The notes beneath the pieces were generated by a model. The model ran no database searches. It worked only from the letters and a program-made list of their open reading frames with translations, and was not told the DNA's origin. Shown here one piece after another: positions 31,214 to 41,159 of a DNA stretch of 64,000 nucleotides (position 1 is the stretch's first letter; every line of letters begins with the position of its first letter). The position numbers were made by a program, and so were the translations under genes. This DNA comes from Fluviicola sp. (lineage in GTDB: Bacteria; Bacteroidota; Bacteroidia; Flavobacteriales_D; Crocinitomicaceae): the NCBI GenBank assembly GCA_021300395.1, contig JAJTEO010000010.1:18542-82541 (forward strand), written 5' to 3'.

Positions 31214-32118
31214 TAAAATTCAACTTTTCCACCCTCTTCGTTTGAAGTTAAAGTAACATTTCTACCGAAAACCAACGCTCGATTATCATCGATATGTCCA
31301 GCTGGAAAATCAAAAATGATTGGAATATTTCTAAATTGAAAATGCTCTAAAATGACTTCTTGAAGTGTTTTGCCAAATGGAACTGCTGTGTCTTTCATAT
31401 CCGTCATTCCACCAACTATTAAACCTTTTATTTTATCGAAAATTCCAGCTTTAGCAAATGCAAAAAGCATTCGATCTAAGTGATAAATCTGTTCTGCTAA
31501 ATCTTCAATAAATAAAATTGAATTTTCATAATTGATTTGATCATCTGTTCCAAGAAGACTATATAGAATCGACAGGTTTCCCCCAACTAATTGTCCTTCA
31601 GATGATCCTTGTTTATTACTTGAAGTAAAAGTTGAAGAAATTGAATACGATTCATTTGCCCATGCTTTTTCTAAAGTTGTAAATGAATCTTGCGAATTCT
31701 CTTTGAAATTCAAAGGCATTGTTCCGTGAATACTAGGTAATCCAAATCGTTGCATGCGTTGATGAAATACGGTCACATCGCTAAAGCCAATTATCCATTT
31801 TGGTTCTCTTAAAATTCCAGCCCATTGAATTCGGTCAACAATTCGAACACATCCATATCCGCCTCTTGCACATACAATGGCTTGCACTTCAGGATGATCA
31901 ATTCCGTATTGAAAATCAGCCGTTCGTTCTTCATCTGTTCCTGAGAAATAATTGAATTCGCCCGTACAATGTTGACTAATCAAAACCTTATACCCTTGAT
32001 TTTCAAAATAATTTTTAGCGTAATCTACAAACGAAATATCGATTGACTTTGCAGGAGCGGTAATATAAATTAAATCACCTTTTTGAAGTGCTGGAATTGA
32101 ATGACTCATAATTTTCAC
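31210..32118 (-). CDS. ldcA: LD-carboxypeptidase (S66 family)
   Basis: ARGGYGCVRIVD, GFSDVTVFH, GGNLSILYSLLGTD, HIDDNRALVFGR. Confidence 0.92.
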   Translation of the reverse strand: MKIMSHSIPALQKGDLIYITAPAKSIDISFVDYAKNYFENQGYKVLISQHCTGEFNYFSGTDEERTADFQYGIDHPEVQAIVCARGGYGCVRIVDRIQWAGILREPKWIIGFSDVTVFHQRMQRFGLPSIHGTMPLNFKENSQDSFTTLEKAWANESYSISSTFTSSNKQGSSEGQLVGGNLSILYSLLGTDDQINYENSILFIEDLAEQIYHLDRMLFAFAKAGIFDKIKGLIVGGMTDMKDTAVPFGKTLQEVILEHFQFRNIPIIFDFPAGHIDDNRALVFGRNVTLTSNEEGGKVEFY

Positions 32119-32183
32119 TTATAAAGAATTCAGATTTGAACCGAATTGTCCTCAAAAATAAAACAGTTTCTTAAATTTATAGC

Positions 32184-32630
32184 ATGATAAATCCATTCAA
32201 CGACGAATATTTTATGAAACAAGCTCTAATCGAAGCGCAAACAGCTTTTGATTTAGGTGAAGTTCCTGTAGGTGCAGTAGTAGTTTGCAATAATCAGATC
32301 ATTGCGAAATCTCATAATTATACTGAAAGATTAAATGATGTTACAGCTCATGCTGAAATACAAGCAATAACAGCTGCTGCCGAATATTTAGGTGGAAAAT
32401 ATTTAACGGGTTGCACCATGTATATCACGCTTGAGCCTTGTGTGATGTGTGCCGGAGCCTTGTATTGGTCGCAAATTGATAAGATTGTATTTGGAGCGAG
32501 AGACGAAAAAAGAGGTGCTGGTCGTTTTCAAGAAGGATTGTATCATCCTAAAACATTAGTGTCAAATGGTATTTTAGCGGATGAATGTAGTGATTTAATC
32601 AAGTCATTTTTCGCTAAAAAAAGAAAGTAG
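32184..32630 (+). CDS. tadA: tRNA adenosine(34) deaminase
   Basis: HAEIQAI, TLEPCVMCAGAL, DEKRGAGR. Confidence 0.95.
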   Translation: MINPFNDEYFMKQALIEAQTAFDLGEVPVGAVVVCNNQIIAKSHNYTERLNDVTAHAEIQAITAAAEYLGGKYLTGCTMYITLEPCVMCAGALYWSQIDKIVFGARDEKRGAGRFQEGLYHPKTLVSNGILADECSDLIKSFFAKKRK

Positions 32631-32705
32631 TTTAGAATTGAAATAAATAGTTATTAAATAATATTCTTAATCAAATTCCATAACCAAATCAAAATTCAAA
32701 AATAG

Positions 32706-32713
32706 TATCTTTG
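32706..32713 (+). promoter_or_regulatory. -7 box TATCTTTG upstream of hemL
   Basis: TAnnTTTG, 27 bp before the ATG. Confidence 0.5.
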
Positions 32714-32739
32714 TAAAACAAAATTGAAAATTAGTCGAT

Positions 32740-34047
32740 ATGATAGCTAAAAACACATTGAAACGTACTGTTTCTGAAGGATTGTTTGAAAAATCAAAAA
32801 CATATTTTCCTGGTGGTGTAAATTCGCCAGTTAGAGCTTTTAAATCAGTTGAAGGTGCTCCATTATTCATAAAAAAAGGAGATGGCTGTCATATTTGGGA
32901 TGAAGATGATAATAAATTCATCGATTTCTGTTGCAGTTGGGGGCCGCTAATTTTAGGTCATAATCATCCAAATGTTTATGCTAAGATTGTTGAAACATTG
33001 CAAAATGGTTCAAGTTTCGGTGCGCCAACACGATTAGAAAATGAATTAGCAGAATTAATTCTTTCTAAAAATCCATTCATCGATAAAATTCGTTTTGTAA
33101 GTTCAGGAACGGAAGCAGTGATGTCTGCAATTCGTTTATCTAGAGGATATACTAAAAAGAATAAAGTATTAAAATTTGAAGGTTGCTATCATGGTCACGT
33201 TGATTCGATGTTAGTAAAAGCGGGAAGTGGATTAGTAACTTTCGGTACTTCTTCAACAAGTGAAGGGATTCCTCAAAGTTATATCGATGAAACATTAGTA
33301 GTTGAATTGAACGATATTGATGCTTTACGTAAATGTATCGCTGAATATGGAGATGAAATTGCGTGTGCGATTATTGAACCAATTCCAGCGAATAATGGAT
33401 TGCTTTTACAAGAGTTGACTTTCCTTCAAGAATTAAGAAAATTATGTACAGAAAATAATATTTTATTGTTTTTTGATGAGGTGATTTCTGGATTTAGAGT
33501 GGCATTTTCAGGTGCTGCTGAATTATATGGAATTACTCCTGATATTGTAACGTACGGTAAAATTATTGGTGGAGGTTTACCAGTAGGAGCTTACGGTGCG
33601 AGAAAAGAGATCATGGCGCATGTTTCTCCTGATGGTGGTGTTTATCAAGCGGGAACATTATCAGGAAACCCAGTTGCGATGGCTGCAGGAATTGCTCAAT
33701 TAACAGAATTAGCAAAACCAGGATTTTACGAAGATCAAGAAGAGCGTACAAAATACTTTGTTAATTTGGTAAATGCTCATGCGAAATCACAAGGTTATAA
33801 CTTTGAATTAGTAACCATTGGATCAATCTTCTGGTTATCATTCGATGGAAAAAAACACATCAGAAGAGCAGGGGAGATTAATCCTGATATGACTGGTTTT
33901 AGAAAAATCTTCTTAGCCTTATTAGAAAGAGGAGTTTATTTAGGTCCAAGTGGTTATGAAGTTGGATTTATATCAATTGCACATACCAAAGAAATATTAG
34001 ACCAAGCAGCTCAAGCATTTTGTGAAGCATTGGATGAAATCTATTAG
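32740..34047 (+). CDS. hemL: glutamate-1-semialdehyde 2,1-aminomutase
   Basis: FPGGVNSPVRAFKSV, VSSGTEAVMSAIRLSRGYT, YGKIIGGGLPVGAYG. Confidence 0.96.
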   Translation: MIAKNTLKRTVSEGLFEKSKTYFPGGVNSPVRAFKSVEGAPLFIKKGDGCHIWDEDDNKFIDFCCSWGPLILGHNHPNVYAKIVETLQNGSSFGAPTRLENELAELILSKNPFIDKIRFVSSGTEAVMSAIRLSRGYTKKNKVLKFEGCYHGHVDSMLVKAGSGLVTFGTSSTSEGIPQSYIDETLVVELNDIDALRKCIAEYGDEIACAIIEPIPANNGLLLQELTFLQELRKLCTENNILLFFDEVISGFRVAFSGAAELYGITPDIVTYGKIIGGGLPVGAYGARKEIMAHVSPDGGVYQAGTLSGNPVAMAAGIAQLTELAKPGFYEDQEERTKYFVNLVNAHAKSQGYNFELVTIGSIFWLSFDGKKHIRRAGEINPDMTGFRKIFLALLERGVYLGPSGYEVGFISIAHTKEILDQAAQAFCEALDEIY

Positions 34048-34094
34048 TTAGAAATTAGAAATTAGAAATTAGAAATTAGAAATTAGAAATTAGA
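34048..34094. repeat. 7-bp tandem repeat (TTAGAAA)n, ~6.7 copies
   Basis: Read directly after the hemL stop codon. Confidence 0.95.
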
Positions 34095-34114
34095 TTTTCT
34101 TTAAGATAATTAGT

Positions 34115-34148
34115 AAAGGCGGAAATTCATTTTTCGCCTTTCTTTTTT
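34115..34148 (+). terminator. terminator of hemL
   Basis: AAAGGCGgaaa...ttttCGCCTTTcTTTTTT. Confidence 0.8.
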
Positions 34149-34205
34149 AACAATTCTCTATTCGTAAGCTTTTAAATAATTTTCTATTTACCTAGATCAA
34201 GTATC

Positions 34206-34213
34206 TACCTTTG
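34206..34213 (+). promoter_or_regulatory. -7 box TACCTTTG 12 nt upstream of the amidase ATG
   Basis: TACCTTTGCAAAATG. Confidence 0.6.
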
Positions 34214-34217
34214 CAAA

Positions 34218-35174
34218 ATGAAACAACTATTACTTTTTCTTTGCTGTTTGATCGTTTCATCAAACGGACTTTTTGCTCAAAATAAAATTACATTGGTTAT
34301 TGATGCTGGTCATGGGGGAAATGATCCCGGACATTTATCCAATAATGAAAATCATTTGCCTGAAAAAGCCTTAAACCTGATTATTTCAAAATTAGTTGGA
34401 CAATACATCGATCAATATTTAACAAATGTAGAAGTTGTTTATACCCGAAAAGATGATTCGTATGTTAGTTTGGATGATCGAGTGGAAAAAGCCAATTCAT
34501 CCAATGCGACTTATTTCATGAGCATTCATTGCAATGCTAATGAAAAACAGCACGTTCACGGAACGGAATCACACATCCACGATTTCTCTTCAACGAAAGC
34601 AGTAGCATTTGCCGAAGAATTAGAGCATCAATTCTCTAAAAGAGCTGGCAGACATTCGAGAGGTGTTAAAGACAATGGTGATCGAGAGCATACGCTTCAA
34701 GTTTTGAAATTTACAAAAATGACAGGTGTATTAATTGAATGTGGATTTTTGACAAATGAAAAAGAAGCAAACTATTTAAATACTTCTGAAGGTCAAGAAG
34801 TAATTGCATCAGCTATTTATAGAGCTTTTAGAACATTTATTCAAGAAGAACATCCAAAGATTAAATTTTTAAAAGAAACGTTACCAACAAAAGGAAATAA
34901 AAATACAGAGATTGCTTCCAAAAACAAAAAAGACACAAAAAGTTCCAAAGGGGAATACACGATTCAATTAATGTCATCTCAAGACCCTTTAGAAACCTCA
35001 ATCAATCAATTTCAAGGACTTGGAATGGAAGTTTTAAGAGTGAATTTAAACACTAAAAACGCTTATAAATATTTATATACTGCTGGAACTTTCATTACCA
35101 AAGAAGAGGCCAATCTTGTTTTAGAAAAAGTCAAGAAGAAAGGTTTCAAAGATGCGATTGTCATCAAGAAATGA
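34218..35174 (+). CDS. N-acetylmuramoyl-L-alanine amidase with a C-terminal SPOR-like region
   Basis: LVIDAGHGGNDPG, FMSIHCNA, VLIECGFLTNEKEA; C-term EYTIQLMSSQDPLE... Confidence 0.93.
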   Translation: MKQLLLFLCCLIVSSNGLFAQNKITLVIDAGHGGNDPGHLSNNENHLPEKALNLIISKLVGQYIDQYLTNVEVVYTRKDDSYVSLDDRVEKANSSNATYFMSIHCNANEKQHVHGTESHIHDFSSTKAVAFAEELEHQFSKRAGRHSRGVKDNGDREHTLQVLKFTKMTGVLIECGFLTNEKEANYLNTSEGQEVIASAIYRAFRTFIQEEHPKIKFLKETLPTKGNKNTEIASKNKKDTKSSKGEYTIQLMSSQDPLETSINQFQGLGMEVLRVNLNTKNAYKYLYTAGTFITKEEANLVLEKVKKKGFKDAIVIKK

Positions 35175-35237
35175 AAACTAAAATAAGTTTTGCAAATTCA
35201 CTTCTATTTTCTATTTTCACAGAAATAAATCAATAGA

Positions 35238-35690
35238 ATGGCTACAGTATTTGAAACTAGATTAATCGGAAACATTGGGAAGGATGCCGTGATGAAAAAC
35301 ATGGAGCGTGGCGTAATTGCAATTAACTTCCCCGTAGCACATAATAAAAATTGGAAAGATAAACGTACCGGAGAAACGAAGACCAAAACAACGTGGATCA
35401 ATTGCACGATTTGGAAACGTGAGGGCGTGAATCTTCGCATCTTAGATTTTCTTAAAAAAGGAGCAATGGTCGAACTAGAAGGAACGCCTTACGCCAAAGC
35501 TTACAAACAAGAAGATGGAACCATCCGAACAGAAATTAGATTAAATGTTTCTAAAACGAATATTTTAAGAGCTATCAAATCCGATGGAACATTGGTTGAT
35601 GATATCTTTGAAAGTGAAAATTGTTCAGGTTCTGAAGATAATTTCGATTCTTCAATAGATGATTTCACTTTGGATGAAAGTGATTTTTAA
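35238..35690 (+). CDS. ssb: single-stranded DNA-binding protein
   Basis: LIGNIGKDAVMK...INFPVAHNKNWKDKRTGETKTKTTWINCTIWKREG; acidic tail. Confidence 0.93.
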   Translation: MATVFETRLIGNIGKDAVMKNMERGVIAINFPVAHNKNWKDKRTGETKTKTTWINCTIWKREGVNLRILDFLKKGAMVELEGTPYAKAYKQEDGTIRTEIRLNVSKTNILRAIKSDGTLVDDIFESENCSGSEDNFDSSIDDFTLDESDF

Positions 35691-35773
35691 TTGATTTTCA
35701 AATGAATAAAAAAAACCTTCGAAAAAAGTTTATTTTTTTTTCATAAAAGTGTTTGAGAATTGAATTCTTTGTA

Positions 35774-35781
35774 TAACTTTG
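35774..35781 (+). promoter_or_regulatory. -7 box TAACTTTG upstream of tRNA-Asn
   Basis: TAnnTTTG. Confidence 0.6.
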
Positions 35782-35808
35782 CAATCGCTAATCAGAAATG
35801 ACGCAAAT

Positions 35809-35882
35809 TCCTTCTTAGCTCAGTTGGTTAGAGCATCTGACTGTTAATCAGAGGGTCCCTGGTTCGAGCCCAGGAGAGGGAG
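35809..35882 (+). tRNA. tRNA-Asn (GTT)
   Basis: TCCTTCTTAGCTCAGTTGGTTAGAGC, CTGACTGTTAATCAG, CCTGGTTCGAGCCCAGG. Confidence 0.96.
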
Positions 35883-35885
35883 CAA

Positions 35886-35933
35886 CAAAACAAAATGAGA
35901 ATGAATGCGAGAGCTTCATTCTCATTTTTGTTT
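35886..35933 (+). terminator. hairpin terminator AAAACAAAATGAGAATGAA...TTCATTCTCATTTTTGTTTT after tRNA-Asn
   Basis: Long inverted repeat with a T-rich end. Confidence 0.78.
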
Positions 35934-35975
35934 TACCTCATTTTCATTCTGTTTCTCGTTCTGAAAAAATCAAAA

Positions 35976-36134
35976 ATGGCAAAACAAAAGAACACAGACA
36001 ACAAAAAGTTGCATTCCAAATTAATGGACCAAAAAAAGAATAAGAAGCAACTTCAGAAAGAGAAAAATCAATTACGACTTCGCGAGTTGAATAAGTTGGC
36101 TGGGCAAATTCTGAATCAGAAAACAGAAGATTAG
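35976..36134 (+). CDS. small basic hypothetical protein (52 aa)
   Basis: MAKQKNTDNKKLHSKLMDQKKNKKQLQKEKNQLRLRELNKLAGQILNQKTED; Lys/Gln-rich. Confidence 0.45.
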   Translation: MAKQKNTDNKKLHSKLMDQKKNKKQLQKEKNQLRLRELNKLAGQILNQKTED

Positions 36135-36269
36135 AATAATCTATTCTATTAATTTATAATAATAAAGTGCCATTTTAACAATGCACATAATGTTTTGAAA
36201 TAACCTAAATCAGTTTCTATTAATATCACGCAAAGTCTTCTCTATATTGAATTTTCGAGAATAAAGCGA

Positions 36270-36445
36270 GAATAAAGTAAATAAACAAAGTACATTAGGA
36301 TTGTGGTTAGAATCTGAAAGAGAGATTGAGAATGATGTAAAACGAAAAACGAGAATGAAAGCGAAAGCGTCATTCTCGTTTTGTTTTGTAGCGGGGGCCC
36401 GACTCGAATGGTCGTCCGTCCTCTGACGGATATGAGCCCGACGAG
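36270..36445. repeat. duplicated segment copy A: GIY-YIG 5' remnant, hairpin, tRNA-fMet 3' fragment
   Basis: Closely parallels 36679-36846 by eye. Confidence 0.88.
36388..36445 (-). pseudogene. partial/altered initiator tRNA-Met 3' fragment
   Basis: CTCGTCGGGCTCATA...TTCGAGTCGGGCCCCCGCTA shared with the intact tRNA; no 5' acceptor strand or D-arm; variable region replaced by TCCGTC-AGAG-GACGGA. Confidence 0.85.
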
Positions 36446-36452
36446 TCCTGAA

Positions 36453-36678
36453 TTATTTATTGAATGAGATTTGTTTTTTACAAAAATCTCGACCTCTTGA
36501 AGATTTAAGTTCTTTTTCTCTTTTCATAGCTTCGTTTTTATCATCAAAGAATTCTAAATAAACAACTTTCCAAGGTCTAAATTTTATGGTATAACCTTTA
36601 GTTGCAAGACTGTTGTGAGAAGCAAAACGATTTATCAAATCAGATGTAAAACCAATATAGATTTTATTAAATTTTTCA

Positions 36679-36704
<26 letters not shown>
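36453..36704 (-). CDS. GIY-YIG nuclease family protein
   Basis: MYVVYLLYSEKFNKIYIGFTSDLINRFASHN...KGYTIKFRPWKVVYLEFFDDKNEAMKREKELKSSRGRDF. Confidence 0.95.
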
Positions 36705-36868
<164 letters not shown>

Positions 36869-36998
36869 CTCTATTCATTTTTGGATGACCTTAAATGCGG
36901 TGCAAAGATATGTATTCTTTCTTGAATCTACAAGTGTTTTAAAAAAGAAAGTGGATTTAATTGTTTTGGATAGTTCTAAAGAATTGAAAAACAAATTC

Positions 36999-38843
36999 TT
37001 AAAAATAACCTTGCATGGTGCAAAGGTTGTAATACAATCCTTTTTTAGCGATTAATTCCTCATGCGTACCAGTTTCTTTGATCTCACCTTTTGATAAAAC
37101 CAAGATATTATCGGCATTTCTAATCGTACTTAATCGATGGGCAATGACTAACGAAGTTCTGTTTTCCATCAATTTCTCTAAAGCATCTTGCACCAATTTT
37201 TCTGATTCAGTATCCAAAGCAGATGTTGCTTCGTCTAAAATCATGATGGATGGATTTTTTAGAACAGCTCTAGCGATTGACATGCGTTGTTTTTGTCCGC
37301 CAGAAAGCTTGTTTCCTCTTTCTCCAATATTTGTATCGTATCCGTTTTCTAAGTTCATAATGAACTCATGTGCATTGGCAATTTTTGCAGCATTGATGAT
37401 TTCCTCATCTGAAGCATTTTCAGTTCCGAAAATGATGTTGTTGCGAACGGTATCGTTGAATAAGATTGATTCTTGAGAAACAATTCCAATGTGATTTCTT
37501 AAGTCTTTAATAGATGCATCTTTAATGTTGACATCGTCATAAAAAATAGCACCTTGATTTACGTCGTAGAATCGAGGTAGAAGATCAGAAATAGTTGATT
37601 TTCCACTTCCAGATTCGCCAACAAGAGCGTAAGTTTTTCCTTGTGGAATGGTGAAATTAATGTCTTTTAATACGTATTCATCTTTGTATTTAAATGAAAC
37701 TTTTTCAAATTTTAATTCCTTCGATAATTCGTCTAATTTAACAGGGTTTTCAGCTTCGTATATTTTCTCATCTGTGTCAAAAATCACGTTGATACGATCT
37801 AAAGATACTTTTGCTTTGTGAATGTATCCAACAGAATTAGCAACACCTTGAATTGGTCGTAACAATTGAGAGAACATTACAATAAACGTGATGAATTCAG
37901 CGCCGCTTAAATTTGTTCCAGTAACATCGTCTAGAATCATGCTTCCGCCAAACCAAACAATGCTCACAAGAACAAATGCCCCAAGTGTTTCATTTAATGG
38001 TGATGAAAGTTCTTTCTTTCTGAAAGTTCTAGTTAAAAGCTGTTGGTGACGATTGTTTATTTTATTGAATGCTTTAATGACTTGTGGAATAGCATTAAAT
38101 GCTTTGATGACTCTAACGGCTCCCAAGCCTTCTTCAAGCGCAGAATTCAAAACTCCCATTTGATGTTGACCTTCTTTTGCTGTTCTTTTTAAACTTTTTC
38201 AAATACGCGAAATAACAAACGCTGACAATGGAAGTAAAATGAATGAAAAAATAGTCAGTTGTGGACTAATATAAAGTAATGCTCCAATGCTTATTACGAT
38301 AGAAATCGGTTCACGATAAACTAATTCCAATACACTAACAACCGCAACTTCAATTTCTCCCACATCACTGTTCATTCGAGACATAATATCACCTTTTCGT
38401 TCTTCAGAATAGAAAGAAAGGGGAAGATTTAATGATTTTTCGAACAATTTTGAACGGATATCGCGAATTACGGCCATTCTCAAAAATGATTGACTCCAAA
38501 TCACTCCATAGCGGAAAATATTTTTTAATAGGAAAGCTGTAAAAACCGAAACGCAAACAAAGTAAAGTGCTTTCTTAGGATCTTCGGCAGCCATACTTTC
38601 CATGAAGTAATTGTAATATTTTGAAAGGTATTTGAAGAAATTAATGAAGCCACCATGGTAAACAGGTTCATTAATGTGAGTTGTTGATGTGTTGTGATCA
38701 ATAAAAATGATTTTCAAAAAAGGAACAAATAATGCTAATGAAACAAGGTTAAAAATGGCATAAAATAAATGACAAATGATAATCAAAATAGATGTCATTC
38801 TATATGTAAAAGCCAACCGATGTATTTCAAATATTTCCTTCAT
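36999..38843 (-). pseudogene. MsbA-like ABC transporter (TMD+NBD) interrupted by one in-frame TGA
   Basis: ORFs 38199..38843 and 36999..38159 are in the same frame, separated by TGA at 38199-38201; readthrough gives ...FVISRI*KSLKRTAKEGQHQMGVLNSALEEGLGAVRVIKAFN...; Walker A GESGSGKST, LSGGQKQR. Confidence 0.9.
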
Positions 38844-39259
38844 AAGTGCAAAGATAATTTTTGTTTTTGTATCGTAATAAAAATTTAAGGTTTGTTCTAT
38901 TTTTCTGATTTTTTTTCAAAAAATAAATGATTACCACTTTATCAACAAAATTGTTGAAAATGTATTTCTAAGAGGTTGGGTGGTAAAAGGTATTTTAAGA
39001 GGTTTTGTTTCTTGAAATACCTTAAGTGGATTTATCTAATTTACATTGAATCAGAGTATAAAATCAAATTTAAGGATGTGTTTATATCGTTTTAAAATCG
39101 GTTAATAACTTTGGTAATTATTAACAATTTTTAAATTGTCCCACAATTTACCACCGGCTCTAAAAATCCATAAATGCTTGATAATATTGATTATTTTATT
39201 GTTTATATGAAACTTATTTGTTTCTTGTACGTTATATTTTATTAACAATACACTTTTGA

Positions 39260-39279
39260 GTGGTAAAAAGTGGTAGAAA
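39260..39279 (+). promoter_or_regulatory. candidate MraZ operator: two 10-bp direct repeats GTGGTAAAAA GTGGTAGAAA
   Basis: 10-bp periodic repeat immediately upstream of mraZ. Confidence 0.6.
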
Positions 39280-39307
39280 TCTACTAATTTTACCCATTAT
39301 TAATGCT

Positions 39308-39766
39308 ATGACAGGTTTAGTAGGAGAGTTTGAAGTAAAGTTGGATGCCAAAGGGCGTTTCTTATTTCCTTCCGGTTTACGGAAGCAACTGTCTCCTGCT
39401 GCCCAAGAAAATTTCATGTTGAACAAAGGGTTTGAGGAATGTTTAACGCTGTATCCTATGAATGAATGGGAAAAAATCAGCGAGAAACTTTCTAAAATGA
39501 ATTTGTTTAAACCAAAAAACAGAATGTTCTATCGTTTGTTTCACCAAGGAGCTAAGCAAGTTTCGTTGGATAACGTTGGTAGAATTCACATTCCTGTAGC
39601 TCACATGGAGCGAGTTGGTTTGGAAAAAGATGCAATGTTGATTGCATACAATGACCGCATCGAGATTTGGGATAAATCTAGCTACTTCGAAATGATCGAA
39701 GGGAACATGGCAGATTTCGCTGATTTGGCGGATGAAGTAATGGGTGATTTAAATGACGACGAATAA
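39308..39766 (+). CDS. mraZ: division/cell wall cluster transcriptional repressor MraZ
   Basis: GEFEVKLDAKGRFLFPSGLRKQL; second AbrB-like domain LDNVGRIHIPVAHMERVGLEKDAMLIAYNDRIEIWDK. Confidence 0.94.
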   Translation: MTGLVGEFEVKLDAKGRFLFPSGLRKQLSPAAQENFMLNKGFEECLTLYPMNEWEKISEKLSKMNLFKPKNRMFYRLFHQGAKQVSLDNVGRIHIPVAHMERVGLEKDAMLIAYNDRIEIWDKSSYFEMIEGNMADFADLADEVMGDLNDDE

Positions 39767-40670
39767 TATAGAGTACCATGTACCAGTAATGTTACAACAA
39801 TGCCTTGATGGATTAGCAATTAATCCGGACGGGATTTATGTTGATGTAACTTTCGGAGGTGGCGGACATTCAAGAGAAATTTTCAAGCAATTATCTCCAA
39901 AGGGGAAGTTGATTGTATTTGATCAAGATCCAGATGCAAAAAAGAATGCTTGGGAAGCTCCTAACTTTCATTTTGTTGCAGCGAATTTTTCATTCATTTC
40001 GAACCATTTGAAAATAATGGGGATTAAGAAAGTGGATGGAATTCTTGCAGATTTAGGTGTTTCTTCTCATCAGTTTGACGATGGGCAAAGAGGTTTTTCA
40101 ATTCGTACAAATGATCCATTGGATATGCGAATGAATCAATCAGGAGAAGTTTCTGCACAAACAATCATTAATGAATATTCAGATTTCGAATTGATGAAAA
40201 TCTTTCGAAAATATGGTGAAATCACAAATGCTAAAAAAGTGGCTTATGCGATTTTATCGGCTCGTGAACGTAAACCGATTGAAACTACAGGTGAGTTAAT
40301 GACAGCTTTGGCTTCATGTGCGCCAAAGTTTAAAGATCATAAGTTTTTTGCTCAGATTTTTCAAGCATTAAGAATTGAAGTGAATCAAGAGTTGGATGTA
40401 TTGGAACGTTTCTTATTACAAACAGCTGATGTGATTGCTCCAGGTGGAAAATTAGTGGTGATGTCTTACCATTCTTTGGAAGATCGTTTAGTGAAAAACT
40501 ACATGAAACGTGGTTCAATTGAAGGAGATATCGAAAAAGACTTTTTTGGAAATGTCATCAAACCTTTTACAGAAGAAGTTAGACATCCAATTATACCAGA
40601 CGAAGAAGAAATTAGTAGAAACTCACGTGCTCGAAGCGCTAAATTAAGAATAGCATTTAGAAATGAGTGA
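39753..40670 (+). CDS. rsmH: 16S rRNA (cytosine(1402)-N(4))-methyltransferase
   Basis: YHVPVMLQQCLDGL, DVTFGGGGHSREI, SYHSLEDRLVKNYM. Confidence 0.96.
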   Translation: MTTNNIEYHVPVMLQQCLDGLAINPDGIYVDVTFGGGGHSREIFKQLSPKGKLIVFDQDPDAKKNAWEAPNFHFVAANFSFISNHLKIMGIKKVDGILADLGVSSHQFDDGQRGFSIRTNDPLDMRMNQSGEVSAQTIINEYSDFELMKIFRKYGEITNAKKVAYAILSARERKPIETTGELMTALASCAPKFKDHKFFAQIFQALRIEVNQELDVLERFLLQTADVIAPGGKLVVMSYHSLEDRLVKNYMKRGSIEGDIEKDFFGNVIKPFTEEVRHPIIPDEEEISRNSRARSAKLRIAFRNE

Positions 40671-41082
40671 GAATGAATACATATCGAAAGATGTTGTTGA
40701 ACAGCAAAAAGTAGTGGAGGAAAAGAAGAAAAAGAAATCTTCAAAATCGTCTTCTAAAAGTGTTCGTTCAAATCCATTGGTACAAATTTTAAATGGAGAA
40801 TTCCTGACGAAAGAGTTTGTGTTAAACAATTTGACATTCATTTTCTTCATCATTTTCCTTTTGTTGCTTTTAGTAGGAAAGGGATATTATGGAAAACAAC
40901 TTTCGAAAGATGCTGAAAATGCTCAAACAGAATTAGATGAAATGTCAGCTAATTACGTGGAAGTAAAAGCAAAATTAGAAGAGGAAACGAGAAGAAGTAA
41001 ACTAAGAGAACGATTAGAATCAAAGGGATTACATGAAACGGTTAACCCTACGAAAGTTATTAGAATTAAAAAAGAAGAATAA
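40663..41082 (+). CDS. ftsL: FtsL-like cell division protein
   Basis: Small bitopic membrane protein with a coiled coil between rsmH and ftsI; synteny. Confidence 0.75.
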   Translation: MSENEYISKDVVEQQKVVEEKKKKKSSKSSSKSVRSNPLVQILNGEFLTKEFVLNNLTFIFFIIFLLLLLVGKGYYGKQLSKDAENAQTELDEMSANYVEVKAKLEEETRRSKLRERLESKGLHETVNPTKVIRIKKEE

Positions 41083-41159
41083 AAAATAGACAGAAAGACG
41101 AAAGGAATAAAGATTTCTTAAAATCTTAAATTTTCTAGTCTTGAATCTAAAAAAAGAAT

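Noticed and set aside
34048-34094. CRISPR-like array
   Set aside because: The repeat is only 7 bp with no spacers; it is a simple tandem repeat.
36403-36445. Hammerhead-like ribozyme suggested by ctgacggatatgagcccgacgagtcc
   Set aside because: No CUGAUGA...GAAA core with three helices could be assembled; most of the sequence is explained by tRNA-fMet similarity.
38199-38201. TGA in the ABC exporter as selenocysteine or reassigned codon
   Set aside because: The position is normally a glycine, no Sec/Cys active site is expected in ABC exporters, and TGA acts as an ordinary stop for other genes here (e.g. amidase ends AAGAAATGA).
39260-39307. Upstream start for mraZ at 39260 (MVKSGRNLLILPIINA...)
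   Set aside because: This stretch is the repeat-containing promoter region; the MraZ domain begins at MTGLVGEFEVKLD (39308).
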